DNA of 64,000 nucleotides from CAYSPG01 sp964432885. GTDB lineage: Bacteria; Bacteroidota; Bacteroidia; AKYH767-A; OLB10. Position 1 is the first letter of the stretch. The number at the start of each line of letters is the position of its first letter. Both the position numbers and the translations under genes were made by a program. Under the pieces are notes generated by a model, which was not told where the DNA came from, did no database searches, and saw only the letters and a list, made by a program, of their open reading frames with translations. Location: assembly GCA_964432885.1 (NCBI GenBank), contig CAYSPG010000014.1:1-64000 (forward strand), given 5' to 3'. Shown here in pieces: positions 42,439 through 51,706 of this stretch.

Positions 42439-43497
42439 ATGATACTAACCGAACAAGGCGTAATTCATTATCTTTTATTCCGAGGGCTTATTGATGGCAA
42501 TGATGCATTAAGCCATCATACAACCATTCAACGCAAATCAAGCCGTAACCGTAATTTTATTGTATCCCGCAAAAACAAACCCGGTTATTTTATCAAACAA
42601 TCGGGTAATTTTTTTTCGGAACAAACACAAACCTTGCGCAGCGAAGCCAACTGCTATTGGCTTGCTAATAATGACGAATTGTTTGCACCACTTAAACCCA
42701 TACTGTGCAAGTACTATGATTACAACCCGCAGTACAACATATTAATTCTGCAATCGGTGCCCGACTCTTTTGATATGCACCGCATGATGATGGAAAACCA
42801 AAATATAGATATTTTCATTGCAGAAGAAATGGCAAATGCACTATCGGCAATGCACAACATTACTTTCACAAAAATAAAATCATCAAAGGCCGGCAGTTTG
42901 TTTTCAAAATTTATTCCATGGGTTTTTAAAATCGAAAAAGGAAAAACTGCTGTCCTTAATGTTACCTCACCTGCTACCAAAGAACTTGTTGACCTTGTAA
43001 ACCAACATACCAACTATATTGAGCTGATAAATAAAAACAAAGATGACTGGGAAATAAACTGCCTTATACATGGAGATATTAAGTTTGCAAATTTTTTGAT
43101 TGACAAAAACAATACACATCACAAACTAAAATTAATTGACCTTGAAATTTGCGACATGGGCGATGCCTGCTGGGATGTTGCCGGTGTACTGCAATCATTT
43201 TTAACATGGTGGATAGAGTTTGCAGGTGCCGAAAATAAAAAGCTTGATACCATGCAACCGTCTATAAAACACTTTTGGAATATTTATACCAAAAACATGG
43301 CAACTATATTTACAGATAAAAATGGATTGCTAAACAAATGCATGAACTATGCTGCCATTCGCATGATACAAACATCGTATGAAGCTGCAAGCAGCCAGCA
43401 ACAGCTTATGCCCAATCAGCTAAAAACTTTGCAGATGAGCTTAAATATTTTGCTTAAGCCACAACAGGCAGCAAAAGATCTGTTATCAATTGAATAA
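42439..43497 (+). CDS. APH-like kinase (lanthipeptide Ser/Thr kinase candidate)
   Basis: 352-residue protein of the aminoglycoside phosphotransferase/choline kinase-like fold. It has the N-lobe Lys53 (GYFIKQ) and Glu69 (LRSEANCYW), catalytic loop LIHGDIKFANFLID (His211, Asp213, Asn218) and metal site KLIDLEICDMGD (Asp234). All catalytic residues are present. Given the neighbouring HopA1 and LanC genes, the likely role is phosphorylation of core Ser/Thr before elimination, as the stand-alone kinases of class V lanthipeptide clusters do. Without that context it would be called a generic phosphotransferase. Confidence 0.82.
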   Translation: MILTEQGVIHYLLFRGLIDGNDALSHHTTIQRKSSRNRNFIVSRKNKPGYFIKQSGNFFSEQTQTLRSEANCYWLANNDELFAPLKPILCKYYDYNPQYNILILQSVPDSFDMHRMMMENQNIDIFIAEEMANALSAMHNITFTKIKSSKAGSLFSKFIPWVFKIEKGKTAVLNVTSPATKELVDLVNQHTNYIELINKNKDDWEINCLIHGDIKFANFLIDKNNTHHKLKLIDLEICDMGDACWDVAGVLQSFLTWWIEFAGAENKKLDTMQPSIKHFWNIYTKNMATIFTDKNGLLNKCMNYAAIRMIQTSYEAASSQQQLMPNQLKTLQMSLNILLKPQQAAKDLLSIE

Positions 43498-43498
43498 A

Positions 43499-44497
43499 AT
43501 GAAAACAACTGAAAACATACTTTCAGAAATTGCTGATGCCATTAGCATTAATAAAAACGGGCAGCTATCGTTTGCAGGTATTGTTATCGAAAATAATTTT
43601 TACAATTCAGCTCAAAGCAGGAAAAAAGAAATTGTGCAAACAATATCATCCGTTGCATATCAAAAATTTTACAGCGCTGCCACACTCTTGTCAAAACCTG
43701 TGTTTTCCGAAACAGAGGTTACCGCTTTTAAAAATAATTTATTTAACGCCTATCACCCTGCTCCAACATTAAATAGTGGGTGGAGGATAATTGAAAAAGA
43801 AAGCAATGGTATTTCTTATTTCCAAAAACAATCGGAAGTGATTCGTCTTGCGCCCGGTTATTTTTTGGCTGAGTACGATGAATTGAAAAACCAGTTTGAG
43901 CGTGCCGATTATTACAGCGTGCTTGCAAACATTCCTGTAAATTCTGACCAAAATTATTTTCATTTTGTGCATGGCACCACCCCAAACACAGGAACTGAAC
44001 ATCCTCTTGTACGGTTTTATTTTCACTTGCAGCCCCAAGGGGCTGTGCCACTTATCAAACTTGTTACGCATTGGTTTAACGCATTTAAAATAGGTTTTAG
44101 TTTTAAGTGCTGTGCCAATCCCAACCATTATATTCGTACCGATTCGGCTGTGTTGTATTTAGCCAATCATTATTTTTCATCGGGCTTGCAATTGCTCGAA
44201 AAAATAATTCCCCAAATTAAAAACCATTTGCGTGAGCAAGTTCCGTTGTTTGCATTGCCATTGGCCAATGGCTTTTCGTTTGCCGAAAATCCAAACAACA
44301 CATTAAGTTTTGGCGAAAGCCGGTGTAATATAATAGCCGAAGCAATTTTTGAATGTCTTTCTCAAAAATTAAATCAATCGCAATACGTGCAGTTTATTAC
44401 TGATAAAATAAAAGGAGCCGGCTATAATCTTTCGGCCATGCATCTTAACCCGGGCTCGGCATATCCATACTGTTTTTCGCTTGCCACATTTACATGA
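43499..44497 (+). CDS. HopA1-family protein (lanthipeptide lyase candidate)
   Basis: 332 residues from ATG 43499; an upstream in-frame TTG overlaps the kinase gene. It matches the type III effector HopA1 family: VRFYFHL (171-177), KIGFSFKCC, YIRTDSAVLYLA (211-222), FALPLANGFSFAENP (251-265) and LSFGESRCNIIAEAI (269-283). HopA1-like proteins are the proposed phosphoSer/phosphoThr lyases of class V lanthipeptide clusters. There is no sign of a type III secretion system here. It begins 1 bp after the kinase stop and overlaps the LanC gene by 4 bp. Confidence 0.82.
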   Translation: MKTTENILSEIADAISINKNGQLSFAGIVIENNFYNSAQSRKKEIVQTISSVAYQKFYSAATLLSKPVFSETEVTAFKNNLFNAYHPAPTLNSGWRIIEKESNGISYFQKQSEVIRLAPGYFLAEYDELKNQFERADYYSVLANIPVNSDQNYFHFVHGTTPNTGTEHPLVRFYFHLQPQGAVPLIKLVTHWFNAFKIGFSFKCCANPNHYIRTDSAVLYLANHYFSSGLQLLEKIIPQIKNHLREQVPLFALPLANGFSFAENPNNTLSFGESRCNIIAEAIFECLSQKLNQSQYVQFITDKIKGAGYNLSAMHLNPGSAYPYCFSLATFT

Positions 44498-45726
44498 ATA
44501 CCGAACAAATGAACAAATACACTGCTGTAGCAAATGAAATAGGAATAAGCCTGTGCAGTAATGCAATTTCGTATGATGGCAAATGCAATTGGCTTCACAG
44601 TACGAATAATGAAAATGGCAGAGAAATTTTTCGTCCGATGGATTTTACTTTTTATGAAGGCACTTCCGGTATTGCTTTTTTTCTGTTTAATCTTTACAGC
44701 ATTACAGGCGAAAAAATATTTCTTACTACAGCACAAGGAGCCATTAAACAATCGTTGCAAAACGCTGATGAAATTGAAAACCCAAATTCAATTGCATTTT
44801 ACACAGGCAAAGCAGGATTGGCGTATGTATTGCTAAAAGCTGCCGAACAACTTAATAGCAACGAGCATTTCTTAAAAGCAACAACACTGCTTGAACAAAT
44901 AAAAGTTCAGCAAGTTGAAACAGCTCAATTCGATATTATGCATGGTTTAGCTGGAGCTATACCACTTTTTATTTACGCTGAAAAAATGCATGATATAAAA
45001 AACTTGATTAAAGTTTCTATAACCTATGCAGAACATCTGCTGGCAAACGCAATAAGCAGCAACAACACATTAAGTTGGAATTACCAAAACGAAAACCACA
45101 AACCCCATACAGGTTTTGGTCATGGCTCGTCAGGTATGGCGTATGCATTTGCGCTGTTATATAAATTTACCGATGATGAAAAATTTAAAACTGCCTGCAC
45201 AGCGTCATTGGCATACGAAGACATGCATTTTAATGCCCAACGAAACAACTGGAAAAACATTGAAGAAGTAAATGCCAACGTGCAAGGCGAAGATGATGAG
45301 CAATATCAATCGTTATGGTGTTATGGTGCTGCCGGTATGGGTATGGCAAGACTTGCTGCATGGCAACTTACCGGTAAAGAGCAAGCACGCACTATGGCAA
45401 TGCATGCTTGCAAAATAGCAAAGCAATCAATTAAACAGGAACAAAATTTTTCGCTTTGCCATGGACACTTCAGCAATGCAGAGCTTTTGCTTTTAGCTGC
45501 TGATGTTTTTAAAAACGAAAATTATTTTAATGAAGCTATACCATTTGCTGAGTTGGGATACAAAACCATTTTTGAAAAAGAACGCGAATGGCCATGCGGA
45601 AACAAAACATTAAACGCTTCGCCAGCTTTTATGACAGGTACCGCTGGCATTGGAAATTTTTATTTGCGTATGGCCAACAAAAACAATGTTGCTTCGGGAT
45701 TAATTTTAGAAGAATTTTTGAAATAA
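44494..45726 (+). CDS. LanC-like zinc cyclase
   Basis: 410-residue protein with the LanC alpha/alpha-barrel pattern of seven GxxG turns (FYEGTSGIA, FYTGKAGLA, IMHGLAGA, FGHGSSGMA, WCYGAAGMG, LCHGHFSN, MTGTAGIGN). All three zinc ligands are present: Cys276 (WCYG), Cys322 and His323 (LCHG). His210 in GFGHG matches the catalytic His of LanC. It should add Cys thiols to dehydroalanine/dehydrobutyrine in the precursor. It is translationally coupled to the HopA1-like gene. It ends 1 bp from the convergent sensor-kinase gene with no terminator between. Confidence 0.9.
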   Translation: MNTEQMNKYTAVANEIGISLCSNAISYDGKCNWLHSTNNENGREIFRPMDFTFYEGTSGIAFFLFNLYSITGEKIFLTTAQGAIKQSLQNADEIENPNSIAFYTGKAGLAYVLLKAAEQLNSNEHFLKATTLLEQIKVQQVETAQFDIMHGLAGAIPLFIYAEKMHDIKNLIKVSITYAEHLLANAISSNNTLSWNYQNENHKPHTGFGHGSSGMAYAFALLYKFTDDEKFKTACTASLAYEDMHFNAQRNNWKNIEEVNANVQGEDDEQYQSLWCYGAAGMGMARLAAWQLTGKEQARTMAMHACKIAKQSIKQEQNFSLCHGHFSNAELLLLAADVFKNENYFNEAIPFAELGYKTIFEKEREWPCGNKTLNASPAFMTGTAGIGNFYLRMANKNNVASGLILEEFLK

Positions 45727-45727
45727 A

Positions 45728-47542
45728 CTACTTGCCTTCTTTTTTATCTTCTTCAAAAAACTGCTGGGCTGTTCCTGCACGCGTATGCTCCTGCAATTGC
45801 TTTACAATTTTTTCAGCACGCTTGCCATGAAAATTTATTTTTTGCAAATAGGTTTTTAAAATTTTGGCAGCCGTTTTTCGCTCGTCTTCGGTTTTAGCTG
45901 TTGCTACTTCATCAACAATCTCATCACCTATTTCCGAAAAATTATTTACAAAGTTTAATGGGTTTTGTATTTCATGCCCAAGCCTCGAAGCCATCACACC
46001 GAATGCTGCCATCTTTTCGGTTTTTACCAACTGGCTTTGCGTTGCTTTTAAATTCTCATAGGCTTCGGCAAGCTCTTTATTTGAGCGCTGCTTAAATCGG
46101 TAACGGTTTATTAACCCTATCAAAAACAAAAGCAATAATGCGGCACCAACAATTACAGCATTACGCAACACCGTAAGCTTTTGAACTTGTGCCTGCTGTA
46201 CCAAATCTTTCTTATCCTGTTCGGCTTTAGCTGCTGCAACTTTTTTATCAAACTCATATTGCATCTGCACCTGCACAGTTTTTTCGGTGTTCTCTTCGTT
46301 AACCAGGCTATCGCGATACACAATATACTGCAAATGATTTTCCAGTGCTTTTTTATAATCGCCCTTAGCAGTATACAACCGTGATGCACATAACAAAGCA
46401 TCTTTCATTTCAACCTTACTGCCAATTTTTTCAGATAGTGCAAGGCCGTTTTTAATATATGTTTCGGCTGCAGTGTAATTTTTAAGTTTGGTGTAAATGC
46501 TTGCTACACTTATATACCCACCGGCAATTTGATTTTTCCAGTCGGTTTCAATGTTTAAATCAAGTGCTGGCTTGTAGTAATCAAGTGCACGGTAATACAA
46601 ATTATTTGCTTGGCTAATATCTCCTGACTCAAGCGCTGCATCCCCTTCTGCTTCAGCAATTGCTCCTAACTTTTCATACGATTCGGAAATGCCATACCTG
46701 ATATTAAGTTCTTTATAAACTTCAAATGCAAGCGTTATTTTTTGTTTGGCCTGTTCTAATTTTTTTTTACTGAAATAAACATCTCCAAGAAATGTGTTGG
46801 CAGTAGCTATTAAAAATTTATTTCCGCATCTGATGGCAAATTCATACGATTTAGTATAGGCATTTAAAGCCGCATCCAGTTTATTTTGTTTGTCATATAA
46901 GTAACCTATGCATGCATAAATGCGTGCTAAAAAAACGGGATTGTTTACCTGCTCAAAAAAGCGCAGCGCTTTAAAAGCATTATTAAAAGCCTCTGGAATA
47001 TTTCCCTGCGCAGTAAGATTTTCTGCAATGCCCCAGTAACACACCCCGGTAAGGGCAGTATCCTTTATTTCAGTGGCAATTGGCAATGCCTTCGAAAAAT
47101 AATTAATAGCCGTAGTATATTCACCTTTGGCATAAAGCCATCCCAATTTTGAATAGGTATTAGCTATGCTGTATTTGTTATTGTTGTTTTCGGCAATATG
47201 TAAAGCATGGGTGTAATTAATAAGTGCCGAATCATCCTTCGAAATCATTTTATATGCAACTCCAATACGCAAATAAGCATCTCCTTTACCCTGTTCATAA
47301 TTTATTTTTTTTGATAGTTTAAGTGCCTCATTAGCAAAAAGCATAGCTTCATTAAACGCTGTATTCAACACTAAACTATCACTGTATGCAACAAGAAGCT
47401 TTATCTTTTGCGTATCGTTATTTTGCCGATTAATAATATTTTTAAAAACTTCTGCATTATTAGTTTGGGCAATCACCGTGCTGGAATAAAGAAAAACAAA
47501 AAAAGAAATTCGAAGCAGGATAAAAACACATTGTTGTGGCAT
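45728..47542 (-). CDS. TPR sensor protein with a kinase H-box but no ATPase domain
   Basis: 604-residue protein: signal peptide, then ~11 TPR-like helical pairs in the periplasm (~40-440), and a membrane helix (VIVGAALLLLFLIGLINRY, about 455-477). A coiled coil and a HisKA-type segment follow, with phospho-acceptor His523 in RLGHEIQNPLNFV. Only 82 residues follow His523, so the HATPase_c domain is absent. The related kinase at 56.5 kb has the same H-box context (HEIRNPLNFV, HGKRAENIV) plus a full ATPase domain. It may be phosphorylated in trans, or be a dimerisation decoy. The end HTRAGTAQQFFEEDKK is clean, with no frame continuing the missing domain. Confidence 0.8.
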   Translation of the reverse strand: MPQQCVFILLRISFFVFLYSSTVIAQTNNAEVFKNIINRQNNDTQKIKLLVAYSDSLVLNTAFNEAMLFANEALKLSKKINYEQGKGDAYLRIGVAYKMISKDDSALINYTHALHIAENNNNKYSIANTYSKLGWLYAKGEYTTAINYFSKALPIATEIKDTALTGVCYWGIAENLTAQGNIPEAFNNAFKALRFFEQVNNPVFLARIYACIGYLYDKQNKLDAALNAYTKSYEFAIRCGNKFLIATANTFLGDVYFSKKKLEQAKQKITLAFEVYKELNIRYGISESYEKLGAIAEAEGDAALESGDISQANNLYYRALDYYKPALDLNIETDWKNQIAGGYISVASIYTKLKNYTAAETYIKNGLALSEKIGSKVEMKDALLCASRLYTAKGDYKKALENHLQYIVYRDSLVNEENTEKTVQVQMQYEFDKKVAAAKAEQDKKDLVQQAQVQKLTVLRNAVIVGAALLLLFLIGLINRYRFKQRSNKELAEAYENLKATQSQLVKTEKMAAFGVMASRLGHEIQNPLNFVNNFSEIGDEIVDEVATAKTEDERKTAAKILKTYLQKINFHGKRAEKIVKQLQEHTRAGTAQQFFEEDKKEGK

Positions 47543-47726
47543 AAAAAATTTTTGTTTTGTTACAGGCTTAAATTATTGCTGCGCCATATTTATTGATGCG
47601 TTGTCTAAAGTACTGTTTGGCATTTAATATTCAAACAAAAAAAATGTTAAGGCCATAAACATATTTATATCTAAAGCTTTTGCTTACATTTTTAAGTGAT
47701 GAAATATGATGTTTCCTGCACTTATC

Positions 47727-47734
47727 TAACTTTG
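47727..47734 (+). promoter_or_regulatory. -7 box abutting the mqnD start codon
   Basis: TAACTTTG ends 4 nt before the ATG at 47739, again suggesting leaderless transcription. Confidence 0.5.
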
Positions 47735-47738
47735 CTGC

Positions 47739-48578
47739 ATGAAGTCAAAAATTACCATTGGCTTTTCGCCATGCCCAAACGATACTTTTATTTTTGACGC
47801 TTTGGTAAACAAGCGAATTGACACAGGTGAAATAAATTTTATTCCCTACATAGCCGATGTAGAAGAATTAAACAAACTTGCACTTGCCGGTAAACTTGAT
47901 ATAACCAAGCTAAGTTTTAATGCCTACGCATTTGCATCATCGGCTTATCAAATATTAAATGCAGGTAGCGCATTAGGAAATAATTGTGGCCCGCTGCTTA
48001 TTAGCAGCAAGGATTATTCTTTTTCAGAAATAGAAAAATTAAAAATTGCAATTCCAGGAAAGTTTACAACTGCTAATCTATTACTTACCATTTTTGCTCC
48101 ACAAGCAATAAACAAAACAGAAGTGTTGTTTTCTGAAATAGAAAACCAAGTGCTTAATGGCGTTTTTGACGCGGGACTAATTATACACGAAAACAGGTTT
48201 ACATACGCGCAACGCGGCTTAAAAAAAATTGCTGACATGGGTGAACTTTGGGAGCAACAATTTAATACCCCCATCCCACTTGGCTGTATCGCTGTAAAAA
48301 GAAGTTTTCCTGACGAAGTAAAATGGCAGGTAAACAATATGGTAAGTAAAAGTATTGAGTATGCTTTTTCAAGCCCACTGGAGTCAAAGCCTTTTGTTAA
48401 GCAACATGCACAGGAAATGGATGATGAGATAATTAAAAACCACATCAAACTATATGTAAATAATTTTTCAGTTAATTTGGAAAACCAAGGAAAAAAGGCA
48501 ATTGAGTTATTGCTGCATAACGGATTTGAAAAGCAGCTATTGCCAGAGGTAAAAAATATTTTTTTAGATAGTGAATAA
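47739..48578 (+). CDS. mqnD: 1,4-dihydroxy-6-naphthoate synthase
   Basis: 279-residue enzyme of the futalosine menaquinone pathway, with a periplasmic-binding-protein-like fold. It has ITIGFSPCPNDTFIFDALV, the KLSFNAYAF segment, GPLLIS, and DAGLIIHENRFTY with the conserved His. It implies menaquinone synthesis via futalosine; the other mqn genes are outside the window. The ATG is fixed by the family N-terminus. Confidence 0.92.
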   Translation: MKSKITIGFSPCPNDTFIFDALVNKRIDTGEINFIPYIADVEELNKLALAGKLDITKLSFNAYAFASSAYQILNAGSALGNNCGPLLISSKDYSFSEIEKLKIAIPGKFTTANLLLTIFAPQAINKTEVLFSEIENQVLNGVFDAGLIIHENRFTYAQRGLKKIADMGELWEQQFNTPIPLGCIAVKRSFPDEVKWQVNNMVSKSIEYAFSSPLESKPFVKQHAQEMDDEIIKNHIKLYVNNFSVNLENQGKKAIELLLHNGFEKQLLPEVKNIFLDSE

Positions 48579-48602
48579 AAAATTGCTTAAACTTTTAAAA
48601 CG

Positions 48603-49568
48603 ATGATTGTAGTAACAGGGGCAGCGGGGTTTATTGGAAGTTGTTTGGTACAAAAACTAAACGAAGAAAATTTTAACGACCTGATATTGGTTGATGATTT
48701 TACCATCAAAACTAAAAGCCCAAACCTTGAAGGAAAAAAATTTACTGCAAAAGTTCATCGTGATGATTTTGCTGAATGGCTTGATAAAAATCATAAACTC
48801 ACACAATTTATTTTTCACTTGGGCGCCCGTACCGATACCACCGAGTTTAATAAAGATGTTTTTGACAAGCTTAACCTAAACTATTCAAAAACCATTTGGC
48901 TTAAATGTATTGAGTATGGTTTGCCACTGGTGTATGCATCATCGGCTGCAACGTATGGTGCAGGTGGTAATGGATATGATGATGATGAAATGCAGCTTAA
49001 TAAACTAAAACCACTAAACCCTTATGGCGATTCAAAAAACGAGTTTGATAAATGGGCTATTGCCAATGACAAGAAGCCTTACTTTTTTGCAGGTTTAAAA
49101 TTTTTTAATGTTTATGGCCCCAATGAATATCACAAATCACGCATGGCTTCTGTAGTTTTTCATGGTTTCAACCAGGCATTGCAAACCGGAAAAATAAAAT
49201 TGTTTAAATCACACAAGGCCGAATTTAAAGATGGCTGGCAACTGCGCGACTTTATATATGTAAAAGATGTGGTAAATGTTTGCTATTTCTTTTTGCATCA
49301 TCGAAAAAATGCAGGCATATACAATTTAGGCACCGGTAAGGCCCGAAGTTTTTATGATTTGGCTGTATCTACTTTTAATGCTCTTAACAAAAATCAGGAT
49401 ATTGAATTTATTGATATGCCGGTTGATATTCGAGACAAATACCAATATTTTACTGAGGCTAACATGCAAAAACTTTTATCCATCGGTTATCCATATCCGT
49501 TTTATACACTTGAGGAGGGGGTTACCGACTATGTAAAAAACTACTTACTGCCTCAAAAATTTTATTAG
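48603..49568 (+). CDS. rfaD: ADP-L-glycero-D-manno-heptose 6-epimerase
   Basis: 321-residue short-chain dehydrogenase-type epimerase making heptose for LPS core. It has NAD motif VVTGAAGFIGS, HLGARTDTTE, the catalytic YASSAATYGAG/YGDSKNEFD (Tyr-x-x-x-Lys at PYGDSK), KFFNVYGPNEYHK and LRDFIYVKDVV. Normal length. It follows mqnD by 24 bp on the same strand and may be co-transcribed. Confidence 0.93.
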   Translation: MIVVTGAAGFIGSCLVQKLNEENFNDLILVDDFTIKTKSPNLEGKKFTAKVHRDDFAEWLDKNHKLTQFIFHLGARTDTTEFNKDVFDKLNLNYSKTIWLKCIEYGLPLVYASSAATYGAGGNGYDDDEMQLNKLKPLNPYGDSKNEFDKWAIANDKKPYFFAGLKFFNVYGPNEYHKSRMASVVFHGFNQALQTGKIKLFKSHKAEFKDGWQLRDFIYVKDVVNVCYFFLHHRKNAGIYNLGTGKARSFYDLAVSTFNALNKNQDIEFIDMPVDIRDKYQYFTEANMQKLLSIGYPYPFYTLEEGVTDYVKNYLLPQKFY

Positions 49569-49713
49569 TAATTACCCACTGGTGTTAACAATCCATTTTT
49601 ATCTGTGTGTTTGTTTTACTGTATTTTCGTCCACTGCAAAATAAACATCGGCTTGCATCTTTCTTGTAAACCGTAGCTTCGTTTTAAATTAAGCATTCAA
49701 AATAAACCACCCT

Positions 49714-50175
49714 TTGAAACAACTAACACTTCGTGTTTTAAGACTTAAAGTAGTACGCTACTTTTTTTCTGCAGCTACTGCAACAGTGGTTGATGTGGGT
49801 GTGTATTTTTGGGCTTTTAATTTTATTTATGATAAAGAAAACATTGATGTACTGGGCTGGTATGTATTGTCGGCACCAACGGCATCATTAATCTTATCGT
49901 ACACGTGCGGCTTGATAACAAATTTTTTTATGACCAAACACCTTGTATTTAAAGAGTCGGATTTAAAAGGGTATCACCAGTTTATGCGTTTTGTATTAGT
50001 GGCACTTGGTGTACTTGCACTTAATTATGGACTTATGAGTTTGCTTATCAAAAAATTTTTATGGTTTCCAACCATTGCACGTGCGGTATCGGCCATAAGT
50101 ATTGGCGTGCTAAGTTTTGTGATTCACAAAACATTTTCGTTTAGGGTTAGCAACAAGGATGAGGTGGAAGATTAA
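49714..50175 (+). CDS. GtrA-family membrane protein
   Basis: 153-residue inner-membrane protein with four helices and the GtrA pattern (VRYFFSAATATVVDVGVYFW, TNFFMTKHLVFKES, FVIHKTFSFR). GtrA proteins are thought to flip or assist undecaprenyl-linked sugars during cell-surface glycan synthesis. The start is TTG at 49714, because the first helix needs the preceding basic stretch and no ATG is available. Confidence 0.88.
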   Translation: MKQLTLRVLRLKVVRYFFSAATATVVDVGVYFWAFNFIYDKENIDVLGWYVLSAPTASLILSYTCGLITNFFMTKHLVFKESDLKGYHQFMRFVLVALGVLALNYGLMSLLIKKFLWFPTIARAVSAISIGVLSFVIHKTFSFRVSNKDEVED

Positions 50176-50186
50176 TAATTAAAATT

Positions 50187-50549
50187 CTACTTCAGTGTTT
50201 TCTTAAGCTCTTCCATAAAGTTTTTAATGTTGATTAGATATTTCCTTAACTCTTCAGGGTTTTTCATCAGTTTGTCAACATCAACATGTTTAAGGTTTTT
50301 TTCCTCCTTCAGTTTTTTTTGGGCGCCTTCAATGGTGTAACATTCCACTTTTAACAGGTGATGTATTTTTCGTAGGTTTTCAATATCTTTTTTTACAAAC
50401 ACCCTATCGCCATAATGATTTTTTTTTGGCTTAAGAATGTCGAAGTTTCGCTCCCAAAACCTGATGGCCGATGCATTAACATCAAACATTTCGGCAACTT
50501 CAGTTATTGTCCAGTAAATTTTTTCAATGTTTGTATCGTCTTGTTTCAT
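50187..50549 (-). CDS. MerR-family transcriptional regulator
   Basis: 120-residue protein with an N-terminal MerR winged helix (YWTITEVAEMFDVNASAIRF, then WERNFDILKPKKNHYGDRVF) and a C-terminal coiled coil. It lacks effector-binding cysteines. Homologues in Bacteroidota are small MerR proteins of unknown signal. It lies 18 bp downstream of the outer-membrane-protein gene on the same strand. Confidence 0.88.
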   Translation of the reverse strand: MKQDDTNIEKIYWTITEVAEMFDVNASAIRFWERNFDILKPKKNHYGDRVFVKKDIENLRKIHHLLKVECYTIEGAQKKLKEEKNLKHVDVDKLMKNPEELRKYLINIKNFMEELKKTLK

Positions 50550-50567
50550 CTGTGTTATGTTTTGCTG

Positions 50568-51290
50568 CTACTCTTCTTCCTTTTTCTCTTGTTTTTTTAG
50601 TGGAGTTTCAGAAAAGAAATAACGTATGTCAATGGTAAGATAATTTCCTGATATTTTATTGTTGAATTTAGGATAAAACGGTTTGTCAATAAAAGTAACC
50701 TCTGATTGGTAAATGTAATTATAAGGCCGATGATAAGAAGCACCAAGATAAAAATTTCCGGCATTTTCTGTTCGGTATTCAAAGCCAATATTGGCAATAA
50801 GTGCGTTTGATAACCACGCACGCCTTACACCATAGTTATAGTACACATCGGTTTGTGTTTCAATATCACTTGGATAAAAATCAAACGAATTACCAAGCGA
50901 TACATCTGTAAAAAATTTTTCGGATAGCTGGATAAATACAAGGAGTGAAAGAGGAATTTCGTAACCAATAAATTTATACTTAGCCGTATGTGTATAGGCA
51001 GTGTCGGTAATTTGCAGCTTGTAGTTTCTGCGTACATAATTAATGCCTGTTTCGGCCGAAATGGTATTGGTAAATCCGCGTCTTATAACCATGCCGGCAC
51101 AGTAGCCTGATGCTTGCTTAACAACAGAGGAAGTTAAGCCTGACTCAAATTTTTGAGGACCGGTACCAAAATAGCTACTGCTAAAAATAGGTTTTATCTG
51201 GAACCCGGCAGTAAGTATATCCTGTTGTGCCATTAGCAATGCAGGTATCAGTAATAAAACCGTTAAATAAGCTATCCTAAACAACCTCAT
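50568..51290 (-). CDS. outer-membrane beta-barrel protein
   Basis: 240-residue exported protein with a signal peptide ending near LLMAQQ. The mature part has alternating strands (NTISAETGINYVRRNY, AKYKFIGYEIPLSLL, FYLGASYHRPYNY) typical of porin-family/PorT-like 8-stranded barrels. A charged tail (KKQEKKEEE) follows the last strand. Function is unknown. Confidence 0.8.
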   Translation of the reverse strand: MRLFRIAYLTVLLLIPALLMAQQDILTAGFQIKPIFSSSYFGTGPQKFESGLTSSVVKQASGYCAGMVIRRGFTNTISAETGINYVRRNYKLQITDTAYTHTAKYKFIGYEIPLSLLVFIQLSEKFFTDVSLGNSFDFYPSDIETQTDVYYNYGVRRAWLSNALIANIGFEYRTENAGNFYLGASYHRPYNYIYQSEVTFIDKPFYPKFNNKISGNYLTIDIRYFFSETPLKKQEKKEEE

Positions 51291-51382
51291 ATTTTTTAAA
51301 ATCTATTTTAATAATTTCGTTATAAAACCAAGACTACAAAATCAACCCAAACGTTGCATAAAGAATCCGAAAATAGATAAAA

Positions 51383-51414
51383 AAAAGCCCACCGAACTTA
51401 TTCGATGGGCTTTT
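51383..51414 (-). terminator. terminator downstream of tRNA-Lys
   Basis: Stem AAAAGCCCA (51383-51391) / TGGGCTTTT (51406-51414) with an inner CGAA/TTCG stem. On the minus strand it ends in a T-run, 5 bp past the tRNA. Confidence 0.85.
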
Positions 51415-51418
51415 GGTG

Positions 51419-51491
51419 TGATCCCGCTGGGATTCGAACCCAGGACCCCTACATTAAAAGTGTAATGCTCTACCGGCTGAGCTACGGAATC
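51419..51491 (-). tRNA. tRNA-Lys (anticodon TTT)
   Basis: 73-nt cloverleaf on the minus strand. Acceptor GATTCCG/CGGGATC (one G-U), D-stem GCTC/GAGC, anticodon loop CTTTTAA (TTT), T-arm CTGGG-TTCGAAT-CCCAG, discriminator A. CCA is not encoded. Confidence 0.97.
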
Positions 51492-51706
51492 ATCTCTTTT
51501 TTTAAAGAGCGCGCAAAAGTATATTCCTGTACTGAAAAACACAAATAAGATTTGATATTTTATTAACAAAAAGAGCATAACTCCGATAATAGGAACTTTA
51601 ATTCAACTCAAATGCAGCAAAACCTGTTTCGTTTATCAAACCACTTTACTTTAGTGCCCTGATACCAATATAAAACCCGCCTTATTAAAATATACAAATT
51701 TACTTT

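Noticed and set aside
43499..44497. Type III secretion effector (HopA1)
   Set aside because: No secretion-system genes are nearby. The kinase/LanC context fits the HopA1-like enzymes of lanthipeptide pathways better.
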